NCBI GenBank assembly: GCA_020086605.1
Contig: JACBWW010000017.1
Span: 3,619,723 to 3,683,722 of the forward strand
DNA from: Lanius collurio
Taxonomy: Eukaryota; Chordata; Aves; Passeriformes; Laniidae
Length of the DNA stretch: 64,000 nucleotides
Direction: 5' to 3'
Both the position numbers and the translations under genes were made by a program. Positions 12,544 to 26,505 of this stretch are shown here, piece after piece; position 1 is the stretch's first letter, and each line of letters begins with the position of its first letter. Under the pieces are notes generated by a model. The model did no database searches, had not been told where the DNA came from, and saw nothing but the letters and a program-made list of their open reading frames with translations.

Positions 12544-15262
12544 GGCTCAGCTATTGCACCCGAAATCCATCAGCTGCGGGGGTCACAGCTCTTGCCTCCT
12601 GTCCTATTCTCACCATTTCTAGCCTGCTGGTGATACTCCAGAATAACACACGACAATTTAAGGGCTAGGATGGGTCAGTTCAATAATCAAGTGAAGTTTA
12701 ATTTTTAAAATGAGTTATTGAATCTCTTATGTCTATGCCTACAGTCTAAGGCAGAGGCTGGAAAATCAAAACAAATGCAATAAATACAATGATCTCCAGA
12801 TAATTCTCTTCAAGAAAGATTTATTTAGATGCCTGTTTTCAGACTGTTGCCTTCAATTTTAAAAGCACAATAGCATGAAAACATAATGCTTTGCTTTTAG
12901 GAGCTGTTTTTCTCCAGCTCCATTTCTTACTGGTTTCTCAAATCTTTAATCTAGCTTTCATGAAAGCCTCCTTTAAGGAATTGCTTTTGATCTAGTCTTA
13001 TGCAGTAGCTACTGATGGCTATTTTTTTCCTCCTGCTATTGTTGTTAAATCAAATACAAGACAATGACTCAACTTTGAGCAAAAGCAAAACTAATGTGGG
13101 AGGCAAATGCTTGTGAGTCATTTGGGTAAAAAGGGAAGGGCTGAAACGATTTGCTCATTTTTTCTGCGATTTGAAAGGCAGGTGAGGGTCCATCAGTCCC
13201 TTCAGGATGCAGAACAGAGCTGGGGCAGCTTTAACAACAGACATTTGCTTTCTGCTGACAGGGTGCCCTGTGGGTTGGAACGGTTCTTGCTCCTGTGGGA
13301 ATCACTGGGGGCCAGTCCAGCCTTCCTGCAGAGTGACTGTCACAGAGGCATCTCTCCAGCTGTGCATCCCTCATATCCTGTGACCAAAACTGAAGGGCAC
13401 CTGCCAGGGGTCTGTGCTGGAGGTGAGCCGAGGGATGTGCTGAAAACAGCCAGATCTGGGTTTTCACACTGTGCTCAGCCCTTCATTTGGTTTCTAGGGA
13501 TTAATGTGAACCTCTCACCCCGGTTTGGTGTCCTAATTTCTCTCATCTCATCTAAAACCAGGTCAATAATTGTGCCTCAGTTTGCCTGCTTCTAAAAAGA
13601 TGATAATGATTCCTGTCCTACCAGGACATTATGTAAAGTTTTATTAATTGATGCTTGTAAAAGACATTGAGATCAAGACAGAATAATTGCCTCAGTGGAG
13701 GTCATAATTAGACTTGTGCTAAGAGATACATCTGAGCGTCATCTGTGCTGGTCATTTAATCTTTTTCTCGTATTTTAGCTACAAGAGTGGGGGTGCTGAG
13801 GAGGAGAGCTGTTCTCACAAAGGCAGCCACTGCATTTAGCATGGATTCAAGCCCTTTATAAACTCAAACAGGCCTGTGCAAGGGATGTGGTGCCAGATCA
13901 GGGAAAGGTTCACGCTGCAGTGAAGACAAGAAGCAGACCTTGCAGTGGAGCAGGACAGAGCAGGCTGAAGGGAAAGCCAGGGAGGCCACCAGCAGCCACT
14001 GCCTTGGGAGGAGAGGCTCTCCCCGCTCCCTTTGGCTGATGGTCAGCTCAGGGGTCAGCTCTAATCTGATCAAAAAGGGATTGTGAAAAGCTCATCCGAC
14101 TCAGACTGTGAAATCATGCTCTTGAATCCTAATAATTTCTACAGCAAGCAGTTGTCACACCATGAGGAATTACCAGCTCAAGTTGAGGGGGGTGGGGAAG
14201 AGCAAGTTGACACAGTTTTGTGAATTCCAAATCCTGCTGTAGGCAGAACTTGAAGCATTTCCATTAAACAAAAAAAATTACATTTCCATATAGTGTGTTC
14301 TAAAAAGTACTTTGTGAAACACTAAGACTCACGTTTCTAAATGTCATAGAACTGGGAAGTATCCCAGGATTATCAGAAGAATTTGAAAAAAATCAAAATT
14401 AATGCAGAAATTTTGGCGATGATTTCAAGAAGACATACCACAGAATGATGGATTTTTGTACTCAAAAAAGCTTATAAATGACATCATTTTAAAAAGAACT
14501 TTTCTTCCTATTCTTTTCTGCACTCTGCTCACTTTTCCACTGAATATTTTATGTAATAGCATTTTGAATTAAAATTCAAGTCAAAACCCCCACAAACACA
14601 CCAACGAAGAACCGATGGCACACACTAATCAAAAGCAAAATAGGATTTCATCTCACATTGCTTCTTTCCAATCAAGATGCCATTTACATACTATATTTTT
14701 TCCAGCAAATCATGCAGATTTCTGTCTGTTTGCAGCTCTCCTCTCGAATCCTGATGAAGAGAGGAGCTGCTCCAGTTCTCCATAGTTTTACCACATGGTG
14801 GCAATGTAACCTCCACCTTTCTGCTCAGGAGGTGAGTTGCCTCTGATTTCCTCCTTCATTACTTCTTATTCACTCTAATTATCATATTTGTAGGTGGCAA
14901 TTAGAGTCTTCTGAGTTTCTGCTTTCCATTTCCTCAATAAATTTAATAGAGGCTTGTTGGGTTTATTTTTCAAATAAACTCTGCAACATTTCTAAAGACA
15001 TTAAACCCTGTAATATAAGAGTTTTTCTTCCAGTTAATGCAATATTGCATGTTTCTCTGATCTCTAATGAAGTTTTGAGGACCACTCTGGAACTGTTCCC
15101 TTTTACCAACAAGCATTCATGTGCCCTTCAATATTAACCTCTTCCTTCCAAGGCAGAACTTCTCTTTAGCCTATGTTGCTCTTATTGCCTCATCAGAATT
15201 AGGACAGAGAAAAGTCTCAAATGATTAAAAACAAGTTTAAAAGGAATGCATGAAATATAATT

Positions 15263-15318
15263 AAAAAACAAACAAACAAACAAACAAACAAAAAACAAAA
15301 AACAAAAACCAAAAAAAG
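15263..15318. repeat. (CAAA)n tract
   Basis: Five to six clean CAAA units, then CAAAAA units. The plus strand is nearly free of G and T over 50 bp. Confidence 0.95.
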
Positions 15319-18300
15319 GAATATGTACAAAACAGTACAACAGGAAAAAGTAAAAGATTCAGTAAAAATTCAGCCTGGAAAGGAATTACAGATGCAGAAG
15401 AAAAGCTGATCTGTGAGAAATCATGCTTTTTAAAATCACATTACAAAGTAGAATTGTAATCTTCATTTTAAACGACTGTGATACTGATAAAATGAACAAA
15501 CAAGATCTATTAGTTACTACTTTTAAAAATCCCTATGCCTCAAAAGTTTACATCTAAACTACAATGTAAACATTTTTTTCTGCACTTTTGAAAAAGTGTG
15601 GATTCTTCTCAGACTGGAATATAATTATTCCAGGTCTCAGAAACAAGGCTTTATTCTCTGGTTCCCAGGCCAGGTGCCACAGATTTAAAGCTTAATCAAT
15701 GACAGCCAACACTATTTAAGTCAGTGAAAACACCCAAAAAATCTTGAAGCAAAACTCAAAGAACTTTAAAGAATATGTACATTTGTTAGAGGTATCAGCT
15801 TCTGGTTAACTGTATAACTCTGATCTGGATCTAATATATAAATCAGGGCATTGTGCATTCTGAATGAGATTGTAATTGTGCATTTTACATCTACTTTTCT
15901 GGCAAATTTGTCTGAACTATGGGAAATATTTCTCAGCTAAGAGTTTGAAATTCAAATAATCTTCTCAAAAGAGTATTTGCAGCATTTTTCCTCTGCTATA
16001 TAATCAGTACCAAGTGAGATGAAGAGTAAATAATTTCTTGGTGTAGCTTATATCTATATGGCCAGTACAGTTGGAAAACCATCTAGGACATCTCGCTACA
16101 TGACAGGAAATTTTATGAATAAAAACACAGAGCACTTGATAGTTTGCTTTTGTACCATATGATACATCCACTCTCATTAAAATCTGAAAAAAATTAAAAG
16201 TGAAAAATACCCCTTCAAAATCCACAGTAAAGGAATTTGTTAAGAAGTATTTTTTAATAACTATGGATAAAACACAGTATTTAGCTCTTAGCATCATTTT
16301 GTGTTACTGTGCTGTTAGGTATTCTAATCCTGATATTCTAGTATGCAAACAGTAGCAGAAACTGGTTGAGAGAGGGATCATTCAGCACCAGAATTACACA
16401 GGTGAACAAAGAAATGACCATAATCCCTCTAGAAGAAAAGAACTGGGAAGAATGGCAGCAAATCCAGCTCTACAAGGCTTAGCTGTGGAGAAAGTTCTCA
16501 AAGTAGGAAACTCAATTTGTAATGGAAAGAGATGAAAACAGGCAAAGAGGCTGTGCAACACAGAAGTGGTGGATGCTGTTCTTGCTGGAGGCTGCAGAGA
16601 TGAGCAGACATCACGACATGGGTTTATTCCTGGTCTTATGCCCCCTGTCTGGCTCTGCCTTGGTGGGCCATGAAACCTGGCTCAATTTATATCCCTCCAC
16701 CTCCAGACTCTGAGCAAAGCCCCAGGGATGTGGGCCAGGGCTGCTGGAAGGCCGAGCACAGTGCAGGTCTGAGCAGTGCCTGCTGTTTGCCAGGGGTTTG
16801 GAGGAAAACCTCGACACGTTACTGCGTTGCTTGGTGTCTGCAGTGCTCATCCCAGGGTAGGACTGGAGGTTTCTGACATCCTTCTGGATTTGGTCCCTGC
16901 TGTCCCACACTGGTTACTGTGCATGTGTGGGTGGTGTTAGCAGGCACCTGGCATTCCCAGCCTGGCACTCAGCAGCCAATGCGTCCCTGGCCACTTATAT
17001 TTTACTGCTTAACCCATCCAAAAGCTTTAAGATCAACTTAAAAACCTGCTATTTCCCCCCACTTTTCTAATTACTGTTAAGCCCATGGCATCCTTTCCCC
17101 TTAGACCTGTTGAAGACTGGAAAGCAGCTGGTGCAGAGCTACACCATATGGTAGTTACTTATAGCAATGTAAACTAATTGAGTGTTGAGGGTGATATAAT
17201 CCCTGGATGTTTTATCTTTCAGGAGCTGCTGGCATGTCAATTGATAGCTTTAAAGATCTGTTCTAGCTCTTCAGTTGTCCTGCCACAGAGCAGAACCCAG
17301 CCAGAGTCAGCTCCATGTCCTGGGTGATACCAACATTGCAGTCACCACTGGGCTTCCTTGGCACAAAGTGTAAAATACCCTTCATCACCCACATCCCTCA
17401 TGTCTTCAAGGTCTGAGGCTCAGTGGAGAGCTGGTAGCTTGAGACACTGCTGGAAAAAACAGTCTTGTTTTCCCAGTCCCAGGATCTGAGCATGCTGGTC
17501 ATTGTGCCTCACACAGTGCCGAGCACACGCAGCACACACAGGAACATGGAAGGTTGCTTTTCACATACAAAGATTTAACCTCTTGCTTATTTCCCATACA
17601 AAAGATTTAATCCCTGCTGGAGGAATCCATGAACTTGAGCTCTCTGTGGGTCTCCCAGGTCCCCAGCCAGCCCTTGGTAGTGATTCACCCTTTGCATTTC
17701 GTGTCATTACTTCTCTGCTCATCCAGTCACAGACCCACTCTGACCTCTGATTGCTTCCAGATGGCATTAGGACTGGGACTTTTGTATTTTAAACTGCTCT
17801 TCAATTTGGTTCTTTGTCCTTTTAAATTTTTTTTCCCCTTTAAATTAGGGAAGCGGATGTACACACATTATAATCTGACTTGTGTCATCATTTTGGATAT
17901 TCTTTTGATTTCCCTGCTATTATACAACAACGGACAGGCCTGCTCTCTAGTGAGAATCACAGATCTCAGCAGAATTTTCATCCCTTTCATGTAGCTTTCC
18001 CTTGTTCTAAGTTGGACAAAGTACATTCATTTTTGCTTTTTTTATTTCTTAAGGCAGATACTCTTTATTCAGGCCAGGGAGCAGTGAGACACATAGGAAA
18101 GCTATTTAAATGGCCTGCACTTTTGCAGTGGCCCCTTAAGTTCCTCAAGCAAGGCTGTATGAAGAAAAAAGCCTATAGAAAATTCCTTTTTAGGTCAAAT
18201 TGATGGAATTACTCACTAACATAAAATTTCTATGACTATCTTTCAATTTCTTTGTTCTTTCTGTAATCACTTCTTGATTGCAGCACTTTAAAAACATTAA

Positions 18301-18560
18301 GCTTTCTTTCTTTCTTTCCAACACGTTTTTCAAATAAAAGTTCATGGACACCCTCAGAAGAAGGAAATGACCAATTTTCCTCAGGGAAATAATGAGGTAC
18401 ATATAAATTTATCATGATAGAGAGCTCCATTCCCTACAACCACTGTGTACAAGCAGTTTATATGTATTTACCCTGTTGTATATAAAAACAGGCATTCTTT
18501 GTAATCTCAGAGCCAAAATGTCTAACTGCAAAGATATCAGAAAAAGACATCAACATTATA

Positions 18561-18755
18561 CATAAGATCATAAAATTTTAGCTCTAGAAGAAGCTCAAAG
18601 AAGTCATCTAATCTCCTCCTTGCACTGAGATAGGATTGATGTTTATCTCAACAATCCATGACCAAAATCTGTTTAATTCACTCATAAAAATCCCCCAGGA
18701 CAGAGATCCTTGCAGTATCCCTGGGAAACATGCCCTAACAGCTATGTTTCAACCC
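18561..18755 (-). mobile_element. Old CR1 LINE fragment
   Basis: AAGATCATAAAATTTTAGCT followed by TCATCTAATCTCCTCCTTGC, and then a block about AAAATCCCCCAGGACAGAGA, aligns by eye with reversed CR1 3' sequence. Divergence is high, which suggests an insertion older than the copies at 27, 46, 49 and 59 kb. Confidence 0.6.
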
Positions 18756-21589
18756 TATAATACTGTACATCATTTTTTGTACAAATTAATTAAATTCTTT
18801 TAATCTCTTACAACATTCTACAGCCTGGAAGACTCTTAGATGTGTCACAGCCCCCAAGCTCAGTTCTACCAACACAGAAATGATGCATTTTTGGTTTACA
18901 CACAGTAAACCTGATCACTTAAATGCATTTTCGGTGTTTTATACTATCAAACCACAGAAATGATTTTATGGAGGAAAAGCATGGCTTTTAAATTTGATTG
19001 GGTTTGAAAACAGTCTCTAACATGCCACTTTTTATTTTCTGGGCATAACAGTGTTTTAAGATATTTCCTCTGAAACCCTGATAGTGGACATAAAGCATGA
19101 ATATTACAGCAAGAGCCTCTCATTCAGCATCCTGGTGCAGATCCAGGGCACCATGGTTGTCTTCCATGGAGTTATTCCAGATTTCAATTTAGCATGGCAT
19201 AGGTCAAAATCTGTTCTGCAATATCTAAAGTGCTAGTGTACTAATTAGTTATTAAAAATACCAGCATAATCAGAAAATGAGGACACAGCTCTCCAATAGG
19301 CCATTTAACCCAAGGCCACTGTAATAAAATTGGTGCAGAGAAATAGAACTTGTGTGCAAGCAGAAAAACATAACAGCTCTGTTATACAACTCACAATACA
19401 CCATTTTTTGGAAATATTTGAGTCTAGTGATGCAATACCTATTTTGTGATACCTACCAGGGCTTCAGGGAAAACAAAAACAACTTCACTCACTGAACACC
19501 TCTTAAGCTACCAGCAGCTGCTGGCTGAGCTGCAACATCAGGATGAACAACTGGATTCCTTCCACTGCCCCAAAGAGATCGCTGACCACAGTAAATAATA
19601 TCTCTTTTCCTTCCAAAAGCCATCCTGAAGCCTGAGTGATGATGATCCAAAAATTAGAGGATGACAGGTGTTGGTTTTGGCTGGCATCCTCCTTCCCAAC
19701 AACCTTCTGCAGAAAGGGAAGGTTCAGGACTGGGCTAGAGCTGGCAGGGTTTCTCATGGGGTGGTGCTGGATTTTGAAGCCAGTCCAGGTAAGAGCACAT
19801 TTTAAAGTTTTCAGGAGCTTGCTGATTTCTAGGCAAGTGTTCACAATGTGCACTTTAAATGGTTCAATTTTCCCTGACCTTTGCAAGCTGAGAGGGGCCA
19901 GAAGCCTTCTCCTGGTGATGGGAGCTTCCCTGGAACAGGGGAACGTCTGCCAAAGCAAGGAGCTGAGGGAACTTCTACAGAACCTTTCATGACATCATCT
20001 GGTGAAATTTAAGACTCTCTTCCCCTCTGCTTTCACATGCATGAGGCAAAATAATGTTGCATCTAGTTCATCTTCCCTGCAACAGAATTATGTATGGTGG
20101 AAATATCCACTTCAAACAAGTGGCTGAGGTCAAGAACTGCTCTTCATCCTCTGACTGCAACCAAACTGGGCAGATTTTATGTGCATTTGGTACAAATGAG
20201 TGTGCACATGAAAGTGCACAAAAATACAGTCACTTTCAAAAGGCAGCCAAATAATGGCTCACTGGGACTTGTGTGGCCCCAGGTGCTGCACAGCAGCTGA
20301 GTGTACAGGATGGGCAACACTGAATGATGTCTGAAAGGCAAAACAGAGGAAACCCTCCTGTTTTACCATGGGCCAATGTCACCAAAGCACCACACTGCTT
20401 TTGCTACCTCACCTGAGCAAGCACACAAATGAGGGAACAAATTCCATGCAGCTTCCCCAAACCCCCCCAAAATTATCAGCATGTACCTGAGAGTAAACTA
20501 AGGGTTTTTAGACTTGCATTTCTGGCACTATCTCATGCCATTTCCCGGTTCCAAATGTTTCCCAAATTCCTTTTTCCCCACAGCAGCTGTGTAGAACTGC
20601 AAATTTACCTATGCCCATGGAATATTTTCTTTGTGACTGAAAATGTGAAAGTTCTTAAAAACAAAGTAAAATTTGTATTCTCTGTCCTAATGATTCTTCA
20701 CATACCTTGTCAAAATGGAATAATTTGTAGTCCCATTAAGGCTGGTTTCTCTCACTGTCTGCAGAAATGGCTTTTGCATGGCAAGAGATTTATTTATCCA
20801 GAGTATCTTAAAAAATGCAGTGATGAGTCAGTCTAATTCTTCATCTCATTCTCCCCCACCAGGTTTTGGAGCTTCTAATTACTGGGAAAGGTTAGCCCTG
20901 CCTGTGAAATACAAGGATATGTCATCTCCTTCTCTAGTGGCACTAAAAAGGAACTTCAGGACATACTTGCTTTCAGCTTAATTATGAATGTTCCTTTTCA
21001 AATTCAGGTATCATTTGACTATCAAAGTTCCTGTTTCCAAGCAGAAGTTCAGCATTCTCATGTTATACAATGAAAAATTGAGCACACAGCTGAATTAGGT
21101 GAGGCACTGATTCAGCAGACTTACTGAGTGTTTTCCCAATGCTAAGACCACTTCCAGAGAAACAGAATTAATATTTCTAAACATAAGAAATATGTCTGCT
21201 TCACTTGCTTGAAATGCTATAGGCATAAAAGATACAGCTCAAAATAACTGATATTTGATTTGGCAGCTCCTGCCAGGCACTGCACTTCCAAGACCAGTCA
21301 TACATGTTCTAAATATACCCTCTGATATTTTTTTGTGAGATGCTGATTAAATTATGGAGAAGATTTTTCTTTATTACTGTGTTCTCTTTCCTCTCTTTAT
21401 AAAGTGTTCAAAAGGAACAGAAGCACTATTAGCATGAATCAGCCAGTGGCTTTGCATGTGTAGTTCCCATAAGCTCAGAGAGAGTTTCAGGGAAATGTAT
21501 GTGAGGGGAAACTGGGAGCCTTTCCTAGATCTTGCAGCAAAAAATTCTGCAGTTTCATTGTCTTAATGACGCTGACATCCTGGCCTCTC

Positions 21590-21606
21590 CCACCAGGTGT
21601 CACTGC
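21590..21606 (+). promoter_or_regulatory. CTCF-like motif
   Basis: CCACCAGGTGTCACTGC differs from the CTCF core CCACCAGGGGGCGC type by few bases. Found by eye only. Confidence 0.3.
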
Positions 21607-24600
21607 GAAGTCTCACAAGAGGATCTGTGGGTGATCACGCAAGATGCAGACAAAATGAAGATTAATAAGGCATAGGAGTCATCTCTGGAAAAGAGTCTTT
21701 TTTCCCCCTCCTCCTGGTTTCTAGCTAAAAAAGAAACATAACAACACCGCTGTGCATTCAGCTCCACAAAGCAGAGCATCAGTTTTAAAGGATGGCTGTG
21801 TAAAGCTCATCCTACAGCAGGGATTTAAATGTGTGCTGTGGGAGCTGGGGCTGGGGCTTGGCTGCCAGGAGTGGTTCCCTCTGATGCCTGAGGGTGAGGA
21901 GATGTCCAGAGGAGATGTCACAACCATGGTGTCAAAGTCTGGAATGGGAATTCTCACTTTGAGATGGTCTTGAGATTTAGAGACTTCCAAATTTAGAGAC
22001 AACCTCTGATCCTCTGACAGTGACATAAGAGAGTAACTCACATGCAATTCTTACTCCTTACCTCAGTGTTTACTTTTTTGCTCACATGCAATTCTTACCA
22101 AATTCCCTAACCACCACAAATGTGTCCCACAAACCAAGCTGCAAAATAATTACTGTTTTTCTAGTTTCTGCTCTTATATCTGAAGACACATGCAGAAATT
22201 TTCACACTCAGTTTTACACTTTATGCATGGCATAGGACCATCAAGAGGTGAAAATCCTTCTTTCCCCTTCCAGAAGTGACAGTGGCACACACCACTGTGT
22301 CACATCCTGCTCCTCCAGGACTTCCAAAAATGCACTTAAAGCATGACACCAGAAACTATCCACCTTTACCAGTAAACACAGATTTGCTCAGACACCACAC
22401 CAGGACTTCACAGCAGTGCAGCCCAGAAGAGGTCCCTGTCCTGCTAAAGGGACCCTGAATTCCCTGCTGAGCTGCTCCTGCTCTGGCAGCAACACACCAG
22501 TATGGAGGGACGTCCTCCAGCCTCATTCCTCAGGATTCAGAATCACACAAATCCAAAATCAACAAACTTCCAAACTGCAACACAGGGACACCTCCACCTG
22601 CTCCTTCTCACTGAGCAGAATCACAGAGGTGACCTCCATCAGAGTGCCTTGCTGCCCCGCTTCTCACATCTAAACAGCCTCTCCAAGTGCTTGGTGGCAA
22701 ATTAAGACACTTTAATTACACTATGACAAAATTAACTCCTGTGGAAGAGTGCTCTAAGAAGAGTGCACGAATGAAATTAATTATACCTGCAATTTAATTT
22801 TTGAATGCACATTATCTTTGAGATATTACTACTTATATACAGAACATATAAATACTCTTATCCTAATGCTCTGGAAGTCCTTTTTTGCTATACTAACACT
22901 TGCTTTAAAATTATCTGTAAGACTTATCATTGCTAAAACATATTCTCAAACCAACAATGATCATACAGAAAACTGAAATAAAAACCACTCTTTGCTGCTG
23001 CTATGCATTTAAATGTGCATCTGATTTCAGCTGCAGAACTTTAAACTCTCTTTTATAGGATATCACTCGATTTTAGTACAAGCATCTATCAGGCAATGTT
23101 AAGTCAGACTATGAAAACCTTGTCAATGCTTATTTTAGTAATAAACCCCATGTTTAATCTATGCTTTCATGTTACAGTAATCTATGTATCAATCTGTAAC
23201 CTTCCAGCTAAATGCACTAAGTAGATTAAGCTCTGATTGATTTGAAATGTTTTTCACTATATTAACAAAAGTCAACAGATCAGCATAAATACCTCGAAGA
23301 ATTTTTTTCTCCTTTGGCAGATTTACGAAAGCAGAGCTTAACTTGAATTGAAATGAGCGTCTGCATTTTTCCAGGGCAAAAAGCCTGTCAAATTTACTCT
23401 GGATCTGCTGTGCTTCTTGACTAAGGGAAAACCTGTGATTAATAGTGCAGTGCATCTATTCTGTCGTGACGAAAGCAATGACATTATGAAGAAAAGTGTC
23501 CCCCCGGGTCTGCCATCCACGTGAAGTGTCAGGAGTTACCCCAAAGGCTGGCACAGCTGGGTTGCCACCTGCAGAGCTCACTGTGCAAACAGCTCTCAGA
23601 AAGGGCAGGGGGGTTGTTGGTGGTGTGCTCTTGCTATGTAGATAAAAGTTGTTAAAAGTCATCTTCCTCAAACAGAAAACATGAAGTTTTATTTTCTGTG
23701 CTGCATTTAGGGGAAGTGAGAAGCAGGTTGTGAGCTGCCACACAACCCAGTGGGCGCTTTGGGGAGGCTCTGCTGTGGCTGCCAGGGGTCACAGAACTTC
23801 ACCAACAAAAAGAGCATGGGAGGGAAGAGGAGTGTGCTGAACTCTCTGTGATCCTGATTCTCACAAGCTCCTTTGCAGACTGGAGCTGGCTGCACAGATG
23901 GAGGGAGATTTCTGCATATGCTCTGTGTTCATCCTGGTAGCTCGCTGAGGCAGCAGCAAACAAACACAGGCCTGAGCATCCCACCCAGCTTGGCTGGGGG
24001 AGGTGGGGAAGGCATGGCTGCAAACCACAGCAGGAATGAGTGAAGAGCAAAAAATAGTCGACGTGCTACATTTCAGTCTTTGCCAAGTTTTCAAGCATTT
24101 CCAGTCAGGTCAGTTCAGATTCAAAATGTTGTCCAAGTTTATCCCACTGAGAGGTGGCATCCAAGAAAAGGAGAGACTTTGGAAAAACAAAGGTTCTGGT
24201 GACATTGTGTTGGCAGAATATCCCAGGTTAAAGCTTCAGCCTCAGTGGCAACTGCAACTGGATTCCCTTGGACTCCACTGGGGAGATGTCTCTCATTTCT
24301 CAGCTGTCCTTATCCATTAATCCCCATGGAATATCCAACTTCTTCTGGATCCTGCTCCATCCATCCAGGCATGCAGACAGCTGAACACTGAACACTGCAG
24401 ACCTCTCCAACACCATGGCCCCACAGCTTGTTCAGGCACCTGGCACGAGTCCTGTGTCCTGACACTGGTCCCAGGTTTACCTCCATGAGGACTGCACAAG
24501 TGATGACAAGGGAAGGAGCTCAGCTCACACACTGCACCTCTGGATTTGTTGCTGGATTCCCATTAGTTGGGAACACTTAAATCAGGTTTTCCTATGGGAC

Positions 24601-25728
24601 CTTCGACACCTTGCTTGTGAAATAAGAGAATTATTTAGTTCAATATAAACTGTATTTGGACACAAAGTGACATTTCCAGATCCCAGTGTCTTCCAAACAA
24701 ACAGCAGGTTCAGTGGTCCTAATCTGCCTCATGCCTCACAAGTTACAGAACCTAGCTTGGGATAACCAGACTGTACTCAAGCACACATTCATTTCTTACC
24801 CTAGTATATTAACATAAAGTTAACAAGAAAATTCATTATAGAGGGCAAACCTGATAGTCAAAGTCAGCCAAGAAATTGCCTGAGCAATCCTGTAATTGAA
24901 TAAAAATTTGTGTCAGCAAAATAAGTGTCATCCTGGGCTTGCTGGTGTGCTTGGAGTTCACAAGCTTGACAAACTCCTCTCAGCATGATGCTATGTGTGA
25001 GACTCTGCGAGGAGACCTGATGTAGTAAATTATGTTTATCAGCAAAATATGGGTAGTAGTAGGCACATTTGACCTACAGAGTCAAACAGGCCTGCCCCCA
25101 ACTTCACCAGCAAATTAATAAGTAAAAGAAAGTGAAAGAAAATTAGCATTTTGTAATTTCTTAGCCTCTTCTCTTATTACAAAGTGCTTTCACAGCACAA
25201 GGAGGACATTTACTTGCAAATATGCTGTATTATAGTAGAGACACATGTTTAAATAGCAAAAGTAATAAACCCCTATCAGATTCTTCCACTGATGTGCTTG
25301 GCAAGTTTGTATGCTGATTTATGGGATCAGCTTCTTTGGGAGGGGCAAACAAACTAATTCATTTTTGAGTTCAAGGGCCCCAGTCTAGCTGTGATACAGA
25401 CCAATTTAAGTAGTGGTCCATATTTTTACACCAATTAACTGTTAATGGCATTTTGCAACCTATTCTGCTCCATTAAGCCACAAGAAAACTGGGAGCAGCC
25501 AACAGCACACAGTTACTGGATGTATCTGGAAACTTTCTCTTTGTAGAGGTAAGAAAACCTTGGCACTATGCTGGGACCTGTAGGAGAAAGTGTGACTTAG
25601 AGTGAAGCTGTGCCACAGGAAAGAGACACTGCCAGGTCCAAAAGTCAGGATTCTTGTGAGAAAGAACTGCTGGCAGCTGCATTAGCCAGCAACAGAGAGC
25701 AGTATGCATGTTGTGTGCCTGTTTTATT

Positions 25729-25772
25729 TATATATATAGATATATATATGGATATGTATATATATATATACA
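25729..25772. repeat. Imperfect TA microsatellite
   Basis: TA repeats interrupted by GATA, GGATATG and ACATG, from 25729 to 25772. Confidence 0.9.
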
Positions 25773-26272
25773 TGGGGAGGGGAATATGTGCATTAAAATT
25801 TTTATTCTGATATAGGAGTTTAAAAGCCTACAACAACCCCCCAAAAGAACTTGGGGGTTGGGAGGTGGTGGTGGGAATGCTCTCCAAAGCTAGAGTAGTT
25901 GAATCACTTTTCAGGCAGCTGCTCACAGACACCTAAATGGCCCTTTTCCAGATGAAAGGATCAAAGAAAAGCAGTGCTCCAGAGGTGACCCTTCACCCTG
26001 TCAGGACCATTTTCGCAGGAAAGAAGCCAATTACTGGGGTCTGCTTTTAGAAATTTTTTTTAAGTGGCAAGACCTGGGCAGCTTCCAAGGCCCACCTAGT
26101 TCTGTGGAAAACAGCTAATCAAGTAAAATTGTTCCCTCACTTTTTCCTTCAAGATAGAACTCCTTTCCTTCCCCATTTTTGTCCTTTTCTGTGATTTGAA
26201 AACTGGCAGATCTATGAGTGATTGCAGGTGCCATTAAATAATGAAGCAGTTCTGTTCATTAAAGCCCAGTGA

Positions 26273-26329
26273 TTTATTACCTTTGGACTAAGGGAAAGAA
26301 AACAGCCTGAAAACAGAATTCTTACATCA
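26273..26329 (-). promoter_or_regulatory. Candidate intronic stop codon and poly(A) signal after the 121-bp exon
   Basis: If the donor at 26504-26505 were not used, the DPP6 frame would stay open for 59 codons to TGA at 26327-26329. A canonical AATAAA (minus strand, 26273-26278) follows 49 nt later. This arrangement could define an alternative last exon. No clear downstream GU-rich element is seen, so its use is unproven. Confidence 0.3.
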
Positions 26330-26505
26330 TTTCACATTATTTCCCATCCAGCACATCAGGCAACTGTTAGAATTACAGGTTTTCAGCTCCATGGTCCACC
26401 AGTGCCCAGAAATGCAATGCTGGATGTCTAATTCCAGCAAGGTCTGTAATTGTAGAGTGTAACTTAAACTCATAACTAACTGCTGGCCTAAATGTGGTGT
26501 CCTAC

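Larger units (their letters stand above)
1..26505 (-). other. DPP6: DPP6 intron, incomplete (at least 26.5 kb)
   Basis: This stretch follows the third exon in the direction of DPP6 transcription and runs off the window. I looked on the minus strand for the expected next propeller exon (His-Trp-Trp-Ser-Pro-Asp-Gly region) and did not find it, so I treat it all as intron. It is AT-rich, with no frame I recognise on either strand. Identified content: possible old CR1 at 1.6 kb, a SINE at 3.5 kb, CR1 fragments at 7.5 and 18.6 kb, A-rich tracts at 9.1 and 15.3 kb, a CpG-dense pocket with a hairpin at 12.5 kb, a CTCF-like motif at 21.6 kb and a TA-rich repeat at 25.7 kb. The rest is unremarkable unique sequence. 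A very small or divergent exon could have been missed. Confidence 0.75.

Noticed and set aside
13107..13595. 162-codon plus-strand open frame
   Set aside because: No recognisable domain, no splice or promoter context, and composition like the surrounding intron. Frames this long are expected by chance in 64 kb.
14343..14375. Possible CR1 trace (GTCATAGAACTGGGAAG)
   Set aside because: Only one short CR1-like block, and neighbouring sequence does not continue the family pattern.
19503..19992. Overlapping frames of 151 codons (minus) and 118 codons (plus)
   Set aside because: Neither resembles a known protein or transposase; both-strand openness here reflects low stop density.
26380..26415. 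Trp-Trp motif (GHWW) in the intron, in frame with the exon, recalling the HWW of the next DPP6 exon
   Set aside because: The flanking residues do not align with the expected HIAHWWSPDG segment, and there is a stop soon after. Coincidence is more likely than a decayed exon copy.
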